Positions 41,784 through 52,173 are shown, counted from the first letter of the stretch. The stretch: DNA of 64,000 nucleotides from Proteus penneri (GCF_003144535.1 NZ_PHFJ01000011.1:117689-181688); one strand, 5' to 3'. Numbers and translations: made by a program. The notes: generated by a model from the sequence alone, not told the origin.

Positions 41784-43286
41784 TTAATCTAACTTAGGAT
41801 GTTGATCGATAAGGGATTGGCGTTTTTTCTGTAATGCTTCGATTTCTGCTTCAATATCTTCAACACGTTGTTCGATATTATCATAATGTTCAGAGAGAAT
41901 TTCTTTTGCCTCTGATTTATCTGATGCCGCAGGTGTTGCACCTCGTAAAGGTTTATTTGCAGTTTCGATCATCTTGATACCGGTTATCAAACCGACAACA
42001 GCGACAATCATCAGATAATAAGCTGGCATATATAAATCACCGGTTGCTTCAACTAACCAAGCTGCTGCTGTTGGTGTGGCCCCTGCAATTAATACTGAAA
42101 TATTAAAAGCAATTGCTAATGCACTATAACGAATATGGGTTGGGAAAATAGCCGGTAAGATTGATGCCATAACCCCAGTAAAACAGTTGAGTAAAACTGC
42201 AAGAATTAATAATCCTAAGAAAATTAAACCGATTTCATCACTGTTAATCATCATAAACGCAGGGTAAGCAAGGACAAACAAACCAATACTGCCACCAATA
42301 ACAAACGGTTTACGGCCAATTTTATCACTCAATAACCCAATGACAGGTTGTACAAACAACATACCTATCATAATCGCGATGATGATCAGCACACCATGGT
42401 CTGCCGAATAATTTAAGTTATGAGATAAATAACTCGGCATATAAGTTAATAACATATAGTAGGTAACATTAGTGGCAATCACCAAACCTACACAGACGGT
42501 TAAGCTTTTCCAATATTTTGATGCAATTTCACGTAATGAAACACGAGGTGGATCTTGGATAGATTTACGATCGTCGCTATTCATTTCATCGACGTGTTGT
42601 TGGAATGCTGGGGTTTCTTCTAAAGCATGGCGTAAATATAGACCAATAAGACCTAATGGTAATGCTAAGAAGAATGGGATACGCCATCCCCACTCATGGA
42701 ATGCTGTTTCTCCAAGGATAGTCGAGATAAGTACAACAACACCCGCACCCATAACAAAACCAGCAATAGAACCAAAGTCTAACCAGCTTCCCATAAATCC
42801 ACGTTTACGGTCGGGTGAGTATTCAGCAACGAAAATCGCAGCGCCTGAATATTCACCACCAATAGAGAAACCTTGTGCTAATTTAGCGAGTAATAATAAG
42901 ACTGGTGCCCAAATACCGATAGTTTCATAAGCAGGAATAAGACCGATGGCAAATGTACTGAGTGCCATAATGATGATGGTAACAGATAACACTTTCTGAC
43001 GACCAAATTTATCCCCAAGCATCCCAAATACGACACCCCCTAACGGTCTTACAAGGAATGGTACTGAGAATGTGGCAAGGGCAGCAATCATCTGTACACC
43101 GGGTGATGCGCCAGGGAAGAATACTTGACCTAAGACATATGCAAGGAAGCCATAGACACCAAAGTCAAACCATTCCATGGCATTACCTAATGCTGCCGCC
43201 GTAATCGCTTTTTTAAGCTTACTATCATCAATAATAGTTATATCATTGATTCTTAGCGGTTTGTTTCTTTTTTTCTTCATTTTCAT
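41784..43286 (-). CDS. proP: Osmoregulated proline/glycine-betaine transporter ProP
   Basis: ProP is an MFS proton symporter for proline, betaine and ectoine activated by hyperosmolarity. The 500-residue protein has the ProP N-terminal RINDITIIDDSKLKKAI and GNAMEWFDFGVYGFLAY. MFS motifs GMLGDKFGRQKVLS and LLSDKIGRKPF are present. The C-terminal coiled coil (YDNIEQRVEDIEAEIEALQK, about 466-490) tunes osmosensing in E. coli. It heads a likely proP-phrB transcript. Confidence 0.94.
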   Translation of the reverse strand: MKMKKKRNKPLRINDITIIDDSKLKKAITAAALGNAMEWFDFGVYGFLAYVLGQVFFPGASPGVQMIAALATFSVPFLVRPLGGVVFGMLGDKFGRQKVLSVTIIIMALSTFAIGLIPAYETIGIWAPVLLLLAKLAQGFSIGGEYSGAAIFVAEYSPDRKRGFMGSWLDFGSIAGFVMGAGVVVLISTILGETAFHEWGWRIPFFLALPLGLIGLYLRHALEETPAFQQHVDEMNSDDRKSIQDPPRVSLREIASKYWKSLTVCVGLVIATNVTYYMLLTYMPSYLSHNLNYSADHGVLIIIAIMIGMLFVQPVIGLLSDKIGRKPFVIGGSIGLFVLAYPAFMMINSDEIGLIFLGLLILAVLLNCFTGVMASILPAIFPTHIRYSALAIAFNISVLIAGATPTAAAWLVEATGDLYMPAYYLMIVAVVGLITGIKMIETANKPLRGATPAASDKSEAKEILSEHYDNIEQRVEDIEAEIEALQKKRQSLIDQHPKLD

Positions 43287-43991
43287 ATTAAGTGACCTTT
43301 ATTAAGGTATTCGTAATTTCTTGTTGTTCAATTAATTAAAAGAAATGAAGTGACTATTTGTTAGCGAGAAGAATGAGTAATAAAAATTCACTAAAAAACA
43401 GCTTACTTCTACTAAGTTTAAATTTAAATAGTGGTATTAAGCTAATAGATAAGAGAATATTTATTAAGTATAGATGAGATTGAATAAGATATTAGAATGT
43501 TTTCTTTGTTGTTTTGATATAACAAAACAGAGCCTCTAAGTATTAAAACGTGATCAATATCATAACGTAATTCTGCTTTTCTGTAAAATTTATGGCGTTA
43601 TTGACGGGTTATTTGCGTTAAGGCAATTGAAAGCTTCGCAAAAATAAATGAAAAAACAAATTTGTTTTTTGTTTTAATAACAGTGTGTTATATCCTTTTT
43701 CTGTTTTTTTGATTCAGGCTAACGCATTTATATGAGCATTGTGCATAATACAAAGATTGATAGATAAGTAGAAAATAATAACACCTTATTTTGCTTTATT
43801 ATTCTTTCGAATAGTTAAAGTGAATGTGTGGATAATAGAATAGATCTCGCTATTCTTATTATAAGATTAAATCAAGATAGTATGACGAGATATCACGACA
43901 GAAATATCAAAGATAGTTTATCTAGTGCTCATATTTAGAATAAAAATTAATAATTAACCGCGCATTTGTGCAAATTAACCCGGGTGCCTCT
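43287..43991. other. 705-bp intergenic region between proP and a LysR gene
   Basis: This very AT-rich region between divergent genes has no credible ORF. CGTGA-TCAATA-TCATA at 43549-43564 resembles a CRP site (8 of 10 core bases), about 260 bp upstream of proP. proP is under CRP, Fis and RpoS control in E. coli. Other promoter elements could not be pinned down. Confidence 0.45.
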
Positions 43992-45005
43992 ATGAATATT
44001 AATCAACTGAAAAGCTTTGTTGAAGTCGTAAAAAATAATTTCAACATTACTAATGCGGCTGAAAAACTATACACCTCTCAACCGACAATCAGTAAGCAAC
44101 TAAAAATATTAGAAGATGAGCTCAGTGTGTCACTGTTTGTGCGTAAAAATAATAATTTATTAGCATTAAGTCCGATGGGTAAAGAAGTCCATAAAATTGC
44201 TTGTGATATTCTTGGGCAAGTTGATCGAATCAAAAGCATTGTGGCTGAAGAAGATCGTAATAAAAAAGTCGATTTACATATTGCGACAACACACACTCAA
44301 ATACGTTATTCATTGCCGAATGTGATTGATCATTTTCGTCACTATTACCCTAATATTTCACTACATTTTCATCAAGGCGCACCAGCTCAATTAGCAGAAA
44401 TGGTTAAAAACGGCGATGTGGATTTTGCTATCGCAACAGAGTCTATGCACCTTTATGAAGATCTGATTACACTGCCTTGTTACCGCTGGACTCGTAGTTT
44501 ATTAGTTCCTTATGATCATCCTCTTGCCTTATTGAAAGATGATGAGCAGGTTACCATCGAACAAATGGCAGAGTATCCATTGATTACCTATGTTTTTGGT
44601 TTTACAAGAGGATCTAAATTAGACAAGGTATTTTATAAAAATAATCTTAAGCCCAAAGTAGCATTAACAGCGACGGATACAGAGATTATTAAATACTATG
44701 TTAAGCGACATTTAGGTATCGGTGTTATTGCCACCGCCTCTTATGATGAGACTGAAGATGGTGACGCATTAAAATGTATTAATATCGATCATTTAGTGCA
44801 ACCGAGTTACACCCATATTTGTGTCAGTAAACATACCCATATGAAAGATTATATGCATGAGTTTATTTCTCTTTATGCTCCTCACATTGATAAAAATATT
44901 ATTCAGATGCCAGAACAGTGGGGAACACAATGGCACAGTAAAGAGGTCTACCAAGGATTACCTGATTTACGTTCAGTCAATGTGAATAATAGTGTTGCAG
45001 AATAG
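43992..45005 (+). CDS. CysB/Cbl-like LysR-family transcriptional regulator
   Basis: The 337-residue protein has an N-terminal winged helix (MNINQLKSFVEVVKNNFNIT, then AAEKLYTSQPTISKQLKILE). Its long effector domain is of the CysB/Cbl subgroup (IATTHTQIRYSLPNVIDHF, FHQGAPAQLAEMVKNGDVDFAI, VFGFTRGSKLD). The ATG at 43992 aligns with CysB starts; the in-frame GTG at 43968 adds eight unmatched residues. It converges on the DUF3100/amidohydrolase operon and is the obvious candidate regulator. Its ligand is unknown; CysB-type proteins often sense O-acetylserine or N-acetylserine. Confidence 0.85.
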   Translation: MNINQLKSFVEVVKNNFNITNAAEKLYTSQPTISKQLKILEDELSVSLFVRKNNNLLALSPMGKEVHKIACDILGQVDRIKSIVAEEDRNKKVDLHIATTHTQIRYSLPNVIDHFRHYYPNISLHFHQGAPAQLAEMVKNGDVDFAIATESMHLYEDLITLPCYRWTRSLLVPYDHPLALLKDDEQVTIEQMAEYPLITYVFGFTRGSKLDKVFYKNNLKPKVALTATDTEIIKYYVKRHLGIGVIATASYDETEDGDALKCINIDHLVQPSYTHICVSKHTHMKDYMHEFISLYAPHIDKNIIQMPEQWGTQWHSKEVYQGLPDLRSVNVNNSVAE

Positions 45006-45020
45006 AAGTCAGAATAAAAA

Positions 45021-45053
45021 AAGCCCGTTTTTTGCGGGGGCAATAACGGGCTT
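45021..45053. terminator. Terminator between LysR gene and amidohydrolase operon
   Basis: AAGCCCGTT (45021-45029) pairs with AACGGGCTT (45045-45053), preceded by an A-run for the leftward operon. Confidence 0.75.
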
Positions 45054-45072
45054 AAGGCAGAATAATAAGCGT

Positions 45073-46251
45073 TTAACGAGTCAGAATATTAACAAAAATC
45101 TGAGCACCGACTAGTAAACAATCATCATCGACAAAATAAGGATTTGCGTGAAGGTAATTATTAATACCTTTCGCTTGATTACCACTTCCTAAGAAGAACA
45201 TGGCACCGACTTTACCTTTTGTGGCATTAACCATATAGCTAAAGTCTTCACTGCCTGTCATTGGCTTACCGTTTGATTCAATATTCTCTTCAGGTAAGAA
45301 TTTACGCATTGCATCTAATAAATGCTGATGTGCAGTTGGATGATTGACAACTGCAGGGTATCCGCTATAGCTTAATGTGGTTTTAAATCCACCCGCTGTA
45401 CTACGAGCCACAATTTCATCAAAACTCGCTTTTAGTACTTGGTCGGTATTTTCATCCATAGAACGGATCGTACCGCGAGCTTGTACGTGATCAGCTAATG
45501 CATTAGGGATTGTTCCCCCATTGATCATGCCACAACCAAAGACTGCTGGGCTAAATGGATCTGTCTTTTTCGCAACAACATAATCCATATAATCAATTAA
45601 GCGAGTGGCTTCACGAATGGCATCTAAGCCTTTGTGTGGTGTTGAACCATGTGCAGAAACGCCATAAACATCTAATGTCCATGCAGAGCCATAAGATGAC
45701 ATCACACCATCATTAAAGCGAACACAACCCGTTTCAATGGCGGCATCGTTATGGAGTGCATAAGTTTCATCAACGCCTTCCATGCAACCGAGTTCAACCA
45801 TTTTTTCAGCGCCAGGTACACGCATATCTTCTTCAGCCATTTGGAAAATAAAGCGAACGTTCGCGCTCATCTCTTCTTTATTTTCGGCAAGATACTTGGC
45901 ACTGGTTAATGCCATGGTCATATGAGTATCGTGACCACAGTTATGTGCACAACCTTGGTGAACTGAACTATGTTCATTATTCGTTAAGTCTGGCATTTCT
46001 AATCCGTCCATATCAGCACGGATAGCAATTAATGGAAATTCAGCATTAACAATTAAGTCTGCTGTGAAACCAGTATACCCATCAAAAGTTTTAATTTGAT
46101 AACCAAAACTTTCCATTAATTCACGGCAATACTTTGATGTCTTATATTCTTCACCTGATAACTCAGGTATTTTGTGCAAGTCTTGTCGTGTTTTTTTACT
46201 AAAGTCATTTAATTGAAAGAGTTTTTCACTGACATTATAAATATTATTCAT
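45073..46251 (-). CDS. M20-family amidohydrolase (hippurate/AbgB-like)
   Basis: This 392-residue M20D metallopeptidase has RADMDGLEM, the metal site CAHNCGHDTHMTMA (Cys/His), FQMAEEDMRVPGAEKM (Glu pair), the dimer-domain SAHGSTPHKGLDAI and C-terminal PMTGSEDFSYM. Relatives remove acyl groups from N-acyl amino acids or cleave p-aminobenzoyl-glutamate. The ATG at 46251 overlaps the previous stop by one base (TAATG); an upstream start at 46350 would add unmatched sequence. It is the last gene of a coupled three-gene operon. The substrate is unknown. Confidence 0.87.
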   Translation of the reverse strand: MNNIYNVSEKLFQLNDFSKKTRQDLHKIPELSGEEYKTSKYCRELMESFGYQIKTFDGYTGFTADLIVNAEFPLIAIRADMDGLEMPDLTNNEHSSVHQGCAHNCGHDTHMTMALTSAKYLAENKEEMSANVRFIFQMAEEDMRVPGAEKMVELGCMEGVDETYALHNDAAIETGCVRFNDGVMSSYGSAWTLDVYGVSAHGSTPHKGLDAIREATRLIDYMDYVVAKKTDPFSPAVFGCGMINGGTIPNALADHVQARGTIRSMDENTDQVLKASFDEIVARSTAGGFKTTLSYSGYPAVVNHPTAHQHLLDAMRKFLPEENIESNGKPMTGSEDFSYMVNATKGKVGAMFFLGSGNQAKGINNYLHANPYFVDDDCLLVGAQIFVNILTR

Positions 46252-46700
46252 TAGATAACTCCCTGGATCGTAAATCCAATTTGCGCGACGATTGATGCTC
46301 CAAAGAAACAACAAGTTGAAACAATCATGAAAATAAGAATAACTTTCCATGACATTTTCTTAAGTTCTTCTAATTGACCACCAACAGATAAACCAGCAAA
46401 TGCTAATAAAGGCACACAACAAGATAAGAAAGAGACTTTACCAATAGAACTAATAAAGAAATCTCTTACTGGTGTTTCGGGTAAACAAATAAGTATCCCA
46501 ATAATTGTTGCATAAGCAAATGTTGGTAAAGATGAAGGTAAATAATGTTTTGCAACGAGTGAAATAAATACCACTAATGACATAGCAATAAAGCTATCCC
46601 ACATTGCATAAAGAGCGATCCCTGATGTTAACGTCTGAGTAAACATTGCCAGTAAAATAGCAACGAATACAAATTTCATATCAATAATTATATTTTTCAT
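46251..46700 (-). CDS. Small hydrophobic membrane protein, partner of DUF3100 protein
   Basis: This 149-residue protein has about five membrane segments (around 5-25, 28-48, 58-74, 85-105 and 119-140). GLSVGGQLEELKKMSWKVI lies in a loop between the last two. I do not recognise the family with confidence. It overlaps the DUF3100 gene by four bases (ATGA) and the amidohydrolase gene by one. Strict coupling suggests a fixed ratio, as for two-subunit permeases. Confidence 0.7.
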   Translation of the reverse strand: MKNIIIDMKFVFVAILLAMFTQTLTSGIALYAMWDSFIAMSLVVFISLVAKHYLPSSLPTFAYATIIGILICLPETPVRDFFISSIGKVSFLSCCVPLLAFAGLSVGGQLEELKKMSWKVILIFMIVSTCCFFGASIVAQIGFTIQGVI

Positions 46701-47518
46701 GCAGTTTTGCCTCTGGTGAAAATTTTATAAATTTTTTCTGAAAGAGGTAAACCTAAATAGGTTAATGACAGTGCGCCAAGTGCTGATGATAATAAGTTAG
46801 ATGCAGCGGCAACACTTAATACTTGCTGTGCTAATGTTTCATCAAGACCATTAATTAACGCACCTGATGCAGCACTTAACATGGAACCAGAACCCACGCC
46901 AGAGCCTGCAGCAAGTGCAAGTGGGTGTAATCCGGTTAATGGCGCAATACTACCTAATACGCTAAACCACAAAGTACCGATAACAGAACCACATAAATAG
47001 ATGGCTAATACGCCAATATATTCTTGTGAGCCTGTACCAAATTTACCTTGAATTACAGCAATAGAAGGTTCACGGCTAATAGACGAACAAGCACCAATTG
47101 CACGACGACCAAATCCAAATTTAATCGCTAATGGAACTGCAATTAATACAGGTAATAAGTTTCCGAGTTCCTGAACAAATAAAGGAATACCGACACTTAA
47201 AATCATTTTAATATTAGGAACAATCATTCCTGCATATTGTGTACCTAAAATAAGTAGGCTGAAACCTACCATTTTACCGCAGAAGCCTTCTTCTTTTTCT
47301 GTAAATAATTTACCCCATACTTTAATTTTTTTACGGGTAAATCCAGCAGATATACACATACCAATAATTACAGCAAATAACATTGGTAAAATAGGTATTA
47401 CCGCAATGCCAATCTTAATTTCTTTTTTACCAATGACATATTGTGAAATAAAAATTAAGAAAAGGACTGCCAGAATACTAATAAAGAAAACCTTTATCGG
47501 ACTTCTACTTTTGTCCAT
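46697..47518 (-). CDS. DUF3100-type multispanning membrane protein
   Basis: This 273-residue protein has about eight membrane segments. Glycine/serine-rich conserved stretches are GACSSISREPSIAVIQGKFG (about 150-170) and AAGSGVGSGSMLSAASGAL (about 206-224). I associate it with DUF3100 from memory. The re-entrant-looking Gly/Ser motifs resemble those of secondary transporters. It is the first gene of the operon leading to an amidohydrolase, so a role in uptake of the amide substrate is a reasonable inference. Confidence 0.72.
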   Translation of the reverse strand: MDKSRSPIKVFFISILAVLFLIFISQYVIGKKEIKIGIAVIPILPMLFAVIIGMCISAGFTRKKIKVWGKLFTEKEEGFCGKMVGFSLLILGTQYAGMIVPNIKMILSVGIPLFVQELGNLLPVLIAVPLAIKFGFGRRAIGACSSISREPSIAVIQGKFGTGSQEYIGVLAIYLCGSVIGTLWFSVLGSIAPLTGLHPLALAAGSGVGSGSMLSAASGALINGLDETLAQQVLSVAAASNLLSSALGALSLTYLGLPLSEKIYKIFTRGKTA

Positions 47519-48087
47519 CCGTTAATCTCCGTTGAAAAATAATCAGGCTTTATTCTAGAGGACAAAAAGCAAAAGGTAGCGTGACCAATGTCATGTTTAT
47601 TTCATACCTCTTTTTCATGGAGCATGAAATAATGCAATGGTAATAAATTTATTAACAAATAGAGGAAAGTTAAATTTTTTAATAAAGACAGTGAGTAAGG
47701 CTGAAATGAGTCAGCTTAATTGTTAATAAAGATGTAATGAGAAAAATAATAATTAAAAATTATTTTAATTATTAAAATAATCCTATAATAAAATTTTGTC
47801 TACACTTTAGTAAATAATAATACGTTATTAATGAGATATATTCTTATTTGGTGCGGTTATTATAAATTTAATGAATGTATTTGAAAGTGATATTTTATTC
47901 TTTGTATTTTTAAGGGCGGATCTTATCTTCACAGTGACATTATAACGATTGGTGTTATTCTTTATATTTGAGTTAGTAAGATTATTTTCTCTGCAAGCTG
48001 GTGAGGAAGAGAGATAGAATATGGGAAGGAAATAAATGTAGCTCGCAGAGAGGCACAATTCACCCAAAACTGAGGAAAAACATCACC
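47519..48087. other. 569-bp region between the DUF3100 operon and poxB
   Basis: It carries divergent promoters in very AT-rich DNA. The inverted repeat TTATTTCAT (47597-47605) / ATGAAATAA (47624-47632), with an extra TTTCAT in between, lies 80-115 bp upstream of the DUF3100 gene. It is a good candidate LysR-type site. No credible ORF is seen; in-frame starts upstream of poxB at 48001 give unmatched sequence. Confidence 0.5.
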
Positions 48088-49812
48088 ATGAGTAAGCAAA
48101 CAGTTGCAACCTATATTGCTAAAGTACTCCATAATGCAGGTGTAAAACGTATTTGGGGCGTGACAGGAGATTCTCTCAATGGATTAAGTGATAGTTTGCG
48201 AAAGATGGGAACGATTGAGTGGATGGGAACTCGCCATGAAGAAGTTGCTGCTTTTGCTGCAGGAGCAGAGGCGGCAGTTAATGGCCAATTAGCGGTTTGC
48301 GCAGGCTCTTGTGGGCCGGGAAATTTACATCTTATCAATGGGCTTTTTGATTGCCATCGTAATCATGTTCCTGTGTTAGCCATTGCTGCACATATTCCTT
48401 CTGCTGAAATTGGTAGTAATTATTTTCAAGAAACACATCCGCAAGAACTTTTTCGCGAATGTAGCCATTATTGTGAATTAGTCTCAAATCCAGAGCAGAT
48501 CCCTCAAGTGCTTGCTATTGCAATGCGAACCGCTATTTTAAAAAAAGGGGTCTCAGTTGTTGTTTTACCGGGAGATGTTGCACTAAAACCAGCTCCAGAA
48601 GATGCGCATGAAAACTGGTATCCGTTGCAGTCTCCACTCATCATGCCAAATCGTTTCGAAATCGAAAAATTATCTGATGCATTGAATAATGGAAAAAATA
48701 TCACCTTAATGTGTGGTGCTGGATGTGCTCAAGCTCGTGATGAAGTGATTAAACTGGCTCAAACATTAAAAGCGCCTGTTGTACATGCATTGCGAGGGAA
48801 AGAATACATTGAGTGGAATAACCCCTATAGCGTGGGCATGACAGGATTAATTGGTTTTTCATCGGGTTATCATGCGATGGAAAATGCTGATACGTTAGTG
48901 CTATTAGGTACGCAATTCCCTTATCGTGCATTTTATCCATCAAAAGCCAACATTATCCAAATCGACATTAATCCAAGTAGTATTGGTTCGCATTGTCATG
49001 TTGATATGGCGATGGTTGGCGATATTAAAGCCACTCTGAATGCGATACAACCTCGTTTAAAAGAAAAAACAGACACAGCTCATCTTGATGCTTCCTTAAA
49101 ACATTATGCCAAAGCACGGCAAGATCTGGATGCACTTGCACAACCTAGTGAGCGTGAGCTTATTCACCCACAATACTTGGCACGCCGATTAAGTGAACTG
49201 GCAAATGATGATGCCATTTTTACCTGTGATGTCGGAACACCAACAGTATGGGCCGCCCGTTATGTTGGGATGAATGGAAAACGTCGTTTACTGGGCTCTT
49301 TTAATCACGGCTCTATGGCAAATGCGATGGCTCAAGCCATTGGTGCACAATCGTTAGATAGAAAACGTCAAGTTGTGGCAATGTGTGGTGATGGTGGATT
49401 TACCATGTTAATGGGGGATTTTATCTCGTTAGCGCAAATGAATTTGCCAGTGAAAGTAATTATTTTTAATAACAGCGTATTAGGTTTTGTGGCGATGGAG
49501 ATGAAAGCTGGTGGTTATTTAACGGATGGCACAGATTTGCATAACCCAGATTTTGCTGCTATTGCTAATGCATCTGGTATCAAGGGTATTCGCGTTGAAA
49601 ACGGTGAAGATCTGGATCATGCACTTAAAGAAGCCTTTGAACATGATGGCCCTGTAATTGTGGATGTGGTAACCGCAAAACAAGAGCTTTCTATGCCTCC
49701 TGAAATTAAATTTGAACAGGCTAAAGGCTTTAGTTTGTATATGATGAAAGCGATTATTAATGGTCGTGGTGATGAAATCGTTCAACTAGCCAAAACCAAT
49801 TGGTTACGTTAA
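48088..49812 (+). CDS. poxB: Pyruvate dehydrogenase (quinone) / pyruvate oxidase
   Basis: PoxB is a membrane-associated flavoprotein that decarboxylates pyruvate to acetate and CO2, passing electrons to ubiquinone, mostly in stationary phase. The 574-residue TPP enzyme has the catalytic Glu in [14 protein letters not shown] and the FAD domain (about 185-340). The TPP site is [14 protein letters not shown]...IFNNSVLGF, and the C-terminal amphipathic tail binds membrane. The ATG at 48088 follows GAGGAAAA and aligns with E. coli MKQTVAAYIAK. Confidence 0.95.
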   Translation: MSKQTVATYIAKVLHNAGVKRIWGVTGDSLNGLSDSLRKMGTIEWMGTRHEEVAAFAAGAEAAVNGQLAVCAGSCGPGNLHLINGLFDCHRNHVPVLAIAAHIPSAEIGSNYFQETHPQELFRECSHYCELVSNPEQIPQVLAIAMRTAILKKGVSVVVLPGDVALKPAPEDAHENWYPLQSPLIMPNRFEIEKLSDALNNGKNITLMCGAGCAQARDEVIKLAQTLKAPVVHALRGKEYIEWNNPYSVGMTGLIGFSSGYHAMENADTLVLLGTQFPYRAFYPSKANIIQIDINPSSIGSHCHVDMAMVGDIKATLNAIQPRLKEKTDTAHLDASLKHYAKARQDLDALAQPSERELIHPQYLARRLSELANDDAIFTCDVGTPTVWAARYVGMNGKRRLLGSFNHGSMANAMAQAIGAQSLDRKRQVVAMCGDGGFTMLMGDFISLAQMNLPVKVIIFNNSVLGFVAMEMKAGGYLTDGTDLHNPDFAAIANASGIKGIRVENGEDLDHALKEAFEHDGPVIVDVVTAKQELSMPPEIKFEQAKGFSLYMMKAIINGRGDEIVQLAKTNWLR

Positions 49813-49850
49813 TCGTTTTATTTAAAGTATAAATTGTAGATAAATAGATC

Positions 49851-49883
49851 AAACCCTATCAACATAAGCCGATAGGGTTTTTT
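49851..49883. terminator. Terminator between poxB and argE
   Basis: AAACCCTATC (49851-49860) and GATAGGGTTT (49871-49880) form a stem followed by T's. Confidence 0.85.
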
Positions 49884-49884
49884 A

Positions 49885-51048
49885 TTATTGCGCTTTCTCT
49901 GTTAAACAGAAGTTTTCAATTAGTTGCCCCATTAATTCACGAGTTGGTTCAATAAATGCCATATCAATAAATTCATCAGGCTGGTGGGCTTGTTCAATAG
50001 AACCTGGGCCCAAAACTAAGGTAGGGCAGAGATCTTGAATAAACGGCGCTTCAGTACAGTAATTCACCGTTTGCGCTTTCTCACCTAATAATTTTTCGAT
50101 CACGGCGACCATTTTATGATCGGTGGGGCACTCATAACCGGGAATAGGATCATGTAGCGCTTCAACACTTAAACGCCCCGGCCAACGTGCTTTTACGGGC
50201 GCTAACGTTTCGTGTAGTAAATCATCTAAATCTTGCAATGTAAGTCCAGGTAATGGGCGAATATCCATATGTAATTCACAGCAAGCACAAATCCGATTTG
50301 CTGCATCACCGCCATTAATATAACCAAAGTTCATGGTGGGATAAGGGATTACAAATGCAGGGTTGTTATAGCGCGTTTTTAGCGTATCGCGCAGTGTACT
50401 CAGGTGAGTAATGGATTCATGCATTAGCTCAATCGCGTTCACACCTTTTTCTGGATCGCTAGAATGTCCTGATTGTCCCGTAATGCGTATCGCATTCGAT
50501 AAATGCCCTTTATGAGCACGAATAGGTTTTAGGGATGTTGGTTCGCCAATAATGGCAAAATCAGGGCGGATTGCGGTATGAGCGGCAAAATAACGTGCCC
50601 CTGCCATAGAGGTTTCTTCATCTGCGGTAGCAAGAATATAAAGAGGATGAGTTAACGTTTTAGTATCGACATCCCGCAATGCATCAAGAATAAAGGCAAA
50701 AAAGCCTTTCATATCCGCAGTGCCTAAGCCGTATAACTTATTTTCTTTCTCTGTCAGTGTAAAAGGATCTTGTGTCCAACGACCTTCATCAAACGGCACT
50801 GTGTCAGTGTGACCACAAAGTAATAACCCGCCTTTGCCTGTTCCTAATGTTGCTAAAAGGTTAAATTTTCCTCGAGTTTCAGGTACAGGTTGAATTTCAA
50901 TTGAAAAACCTAATGTTTCCAACCAATTAGCAAGCAAATTAATCAGTGATTCGTTGCTTTGATCGTTCTTAGCATCTGTAGCACTGATAGAGGGCGTTGC
51001 AATTAATTGACGATAAATCTCAATAAATGTAGGTAATTTAATATTCAC
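49885..51048 (-). CDS. argE: Acetylornithine deacetylase
   Basis: ArgE hydrolyses N-acetylornithine to ornithine and acetate. This 387-residue M20 zinc enzyme has [13 protein letters not shown] and [13 protein letters not shown] (first metal ligands). [18 protein letters not shown] (catalytic Glu) and [16 protein letters not shown] are also present. It is divergent from argCBGH, with ARG boxes in between, as in E. coli. Confidence 0.96.
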   Translation of the reverse strand: MNIKLPTFIEIYRQLIATPSISATDAKNDQSNESLINLLANWLETLGFSIEIQPVPETRGKFNLLATLGTGKGGLLLCGHTDTVPFDEGRWTQDPFTLTEKENKLYGLGTADMKGFFAFILDALRDVDTKTLTHPLYILATADEETSMAGARYFAAHTAIRPDFAIIGEPTSLKPIRAHKGHLSNAIRITGQSGHSSDPEKGVNAIELMHESITHLSTLRDTLKTRYNNPAFVIPYPTMNFGYINGGDAANRICACCELHMDIRPLPGLTLQDLDDLLHETLAPVKARWPGRLSVEALHDPIPGYECPTDHKMVAVIEKLLGEKAQTVNYCTEAPFIQDLCPTLVLGPGSIEQAHQPDEFIDMAFIEPTRELMGQLIENFCLTEKAQ

Positions 51049-51073
51049 TGTTGACAGCCTTTCTTCATAATAG

Positions 51074-51112
51074 TATCAATATTCATGCACTTTTTTTGAA
51101 TAAAAATACATT
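51074..51112. promoter_or_regulatory. Paired ARG boxes (ArgR operator)
   Basis: TATCAATATTCATGCACT (51074-51091) and TTTGAATAAAAATACATT (51095-51112) match TNTGAATWWWWATTCANW with three and one mismatches. They are separated by the canonical 3 bp. They lie between divergent argE and argC and should bind an ArgR hexamer. Confidence 0.85.
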
Positions 51113-51148
51113 AATCGGTTTGTGTTCATAGTACAAGGTAAGAATGAC

Positions 51149-52153
51149 ATGTTAAATACTCTGATTGTAGGAGCAAGTGGTTACACTGGCGCTGAATTAG
51201 CCGCCTATCTTCAGCAGCATCCTCATGTGAATTTGAGCAGACTGATGGTATCAGCTCAAAGTGCAGATGCAGGAAAGTGCTTTTCTGAACTTCATCCTCA
51301 ATATCGTGGCTTAGTGGATCTCCCTTTAGAGCCAATGGTTGATGTTGTGAAAGCGGCTGAAAATATTGATATCGTTTTTTTAGCAACAGCCCATGAAGTC
51401 AGCCATGACATTGCCCCGATTTTTTTAGAGCAAGGTTGTGTGGTGTTCGACTTATCGGGTGCCTATCGAGTACAAAACAAGCATTTTTATCAACAATACT
51501 ATGGATTTGAACATAAGAATACTGATTGGTTATCACAGGCAGTTTATGGATTAGCTGAATGGAATGCTGACATTATCAGTCAGGCGCAATTAATTGCTGT
51601 GCCAGGCTGTTATCCAACAGTTTCTCAGTTGTCATTAAAACCCTTAGTGGAAGCGGGGGTGTTAGATACCGCGCAATGGCCAGTCATTAATGCCACCAGC
51701 GGTGTAAGTGGTGCAGGTAGAAAAGCCTCTTTAACCAGCAGTTTTTGTGAGGTGAGTTTGCAACCTTATGGCGTGTTTACTCATCGTCATCAACCCGAAA
51801 TTGCAACACATCTGGGTATTGATGTGATTTTTACCCCTCACTTAGGCAATTTTGCCAGAGGGATCTTAGCCACTATCACCTGTAAGTTAAAAGCTGGCGT
51901 GACACAAGAGAATGTCAGACAAGTCTTTGATGATGCTTATCAAGACAAGCCATTAGTGCGTGTTTATGACAAAGGATTACCTGCATTAAAAGCCGTGGTA
52001 GGAACTGCATTTTGTGATATTGGGTTTGCTCAACAAGGTGAACATCTGATTGTAGTCGGTGTTGAAGATAACTTATTGAAAGGGGCTGCTGCACAAGCAG
52101 TGCAATGTATGAATATTCGGTTTGGTTTCGCTGAAACCGAATCACTTATTTAA
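51149..52153 (+). CDS. argC: N-acetyl-gamma-glutamyl-phosphate reductase
   Basis: ArgC reduces N-acetylglutamyl phosphate to the semialdehyde with NADPH. The 334-residue protein equals E. coli. It has the NADP site [16 protein letters not shown], the catalytic Cys in [13 protein letters not shown] and the His in [12 protein letters not shown]. The ATG at 51149 aligns with E. coli [12 protein letters not shown]; the in-frame GTG at 51122 is unlikely. It is the first gene of argCBGH. Confidence 0.97.
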   Translation: MLNTLIVGASGYTGAELAAYLQQHPHVNLSRLMVSAQSADAGKCFSELHPQYRGLVDLPLEPMVDVVKAAENIDIVFLATAHEVSHDIAPIFLEQGCVVFDLSGAYRVQNKHFYQQYYGFEHKNTDWLSQAVYGLAEWNADIISQAQLIAVPGCYPTVSQLSLKPLVEAGVLDTAQWPVINATSGVSGAGRKASLTSSFCEVSLQPYGVFTHRHQPEIATHLGIDVIFTPHLGNFARGILATITCKLKAGVTQENVRQVFDDAYQDKPLVRVYDKGLPALKAVVGTAFCDIGFAQQGEHLIVVGVEDNLLKGAAAQAVQCMNIRFGFAETESLI

Positions 52154-52173
52154 ATAATGAGTAGGGAAGTTTC

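Noticed and set aside
42472..42930. 152-codon frame opposite proP
   Set aside because: Antisense shadow of a transporter gene with a clear product.
46252..46350. N-terminal extension of the amidohydrolase
   Set aside because: It reads through the coding region of the preceding membrane-protein gene; the coupled ATG at 46251 fits the family start.
47828..48067. 79-codon leftward frame upstream of poxB
   Set aside because: Low-complexity AT-rich translation with no ribosome-binding site; it spans the poxB promoter region.
48001..48087. N-terminal extension of poxB
   Set aside because: The 29 extra residues do not match the family; the ATG at 48088 has a Shine-Dalgarno and aligns with E. coli.
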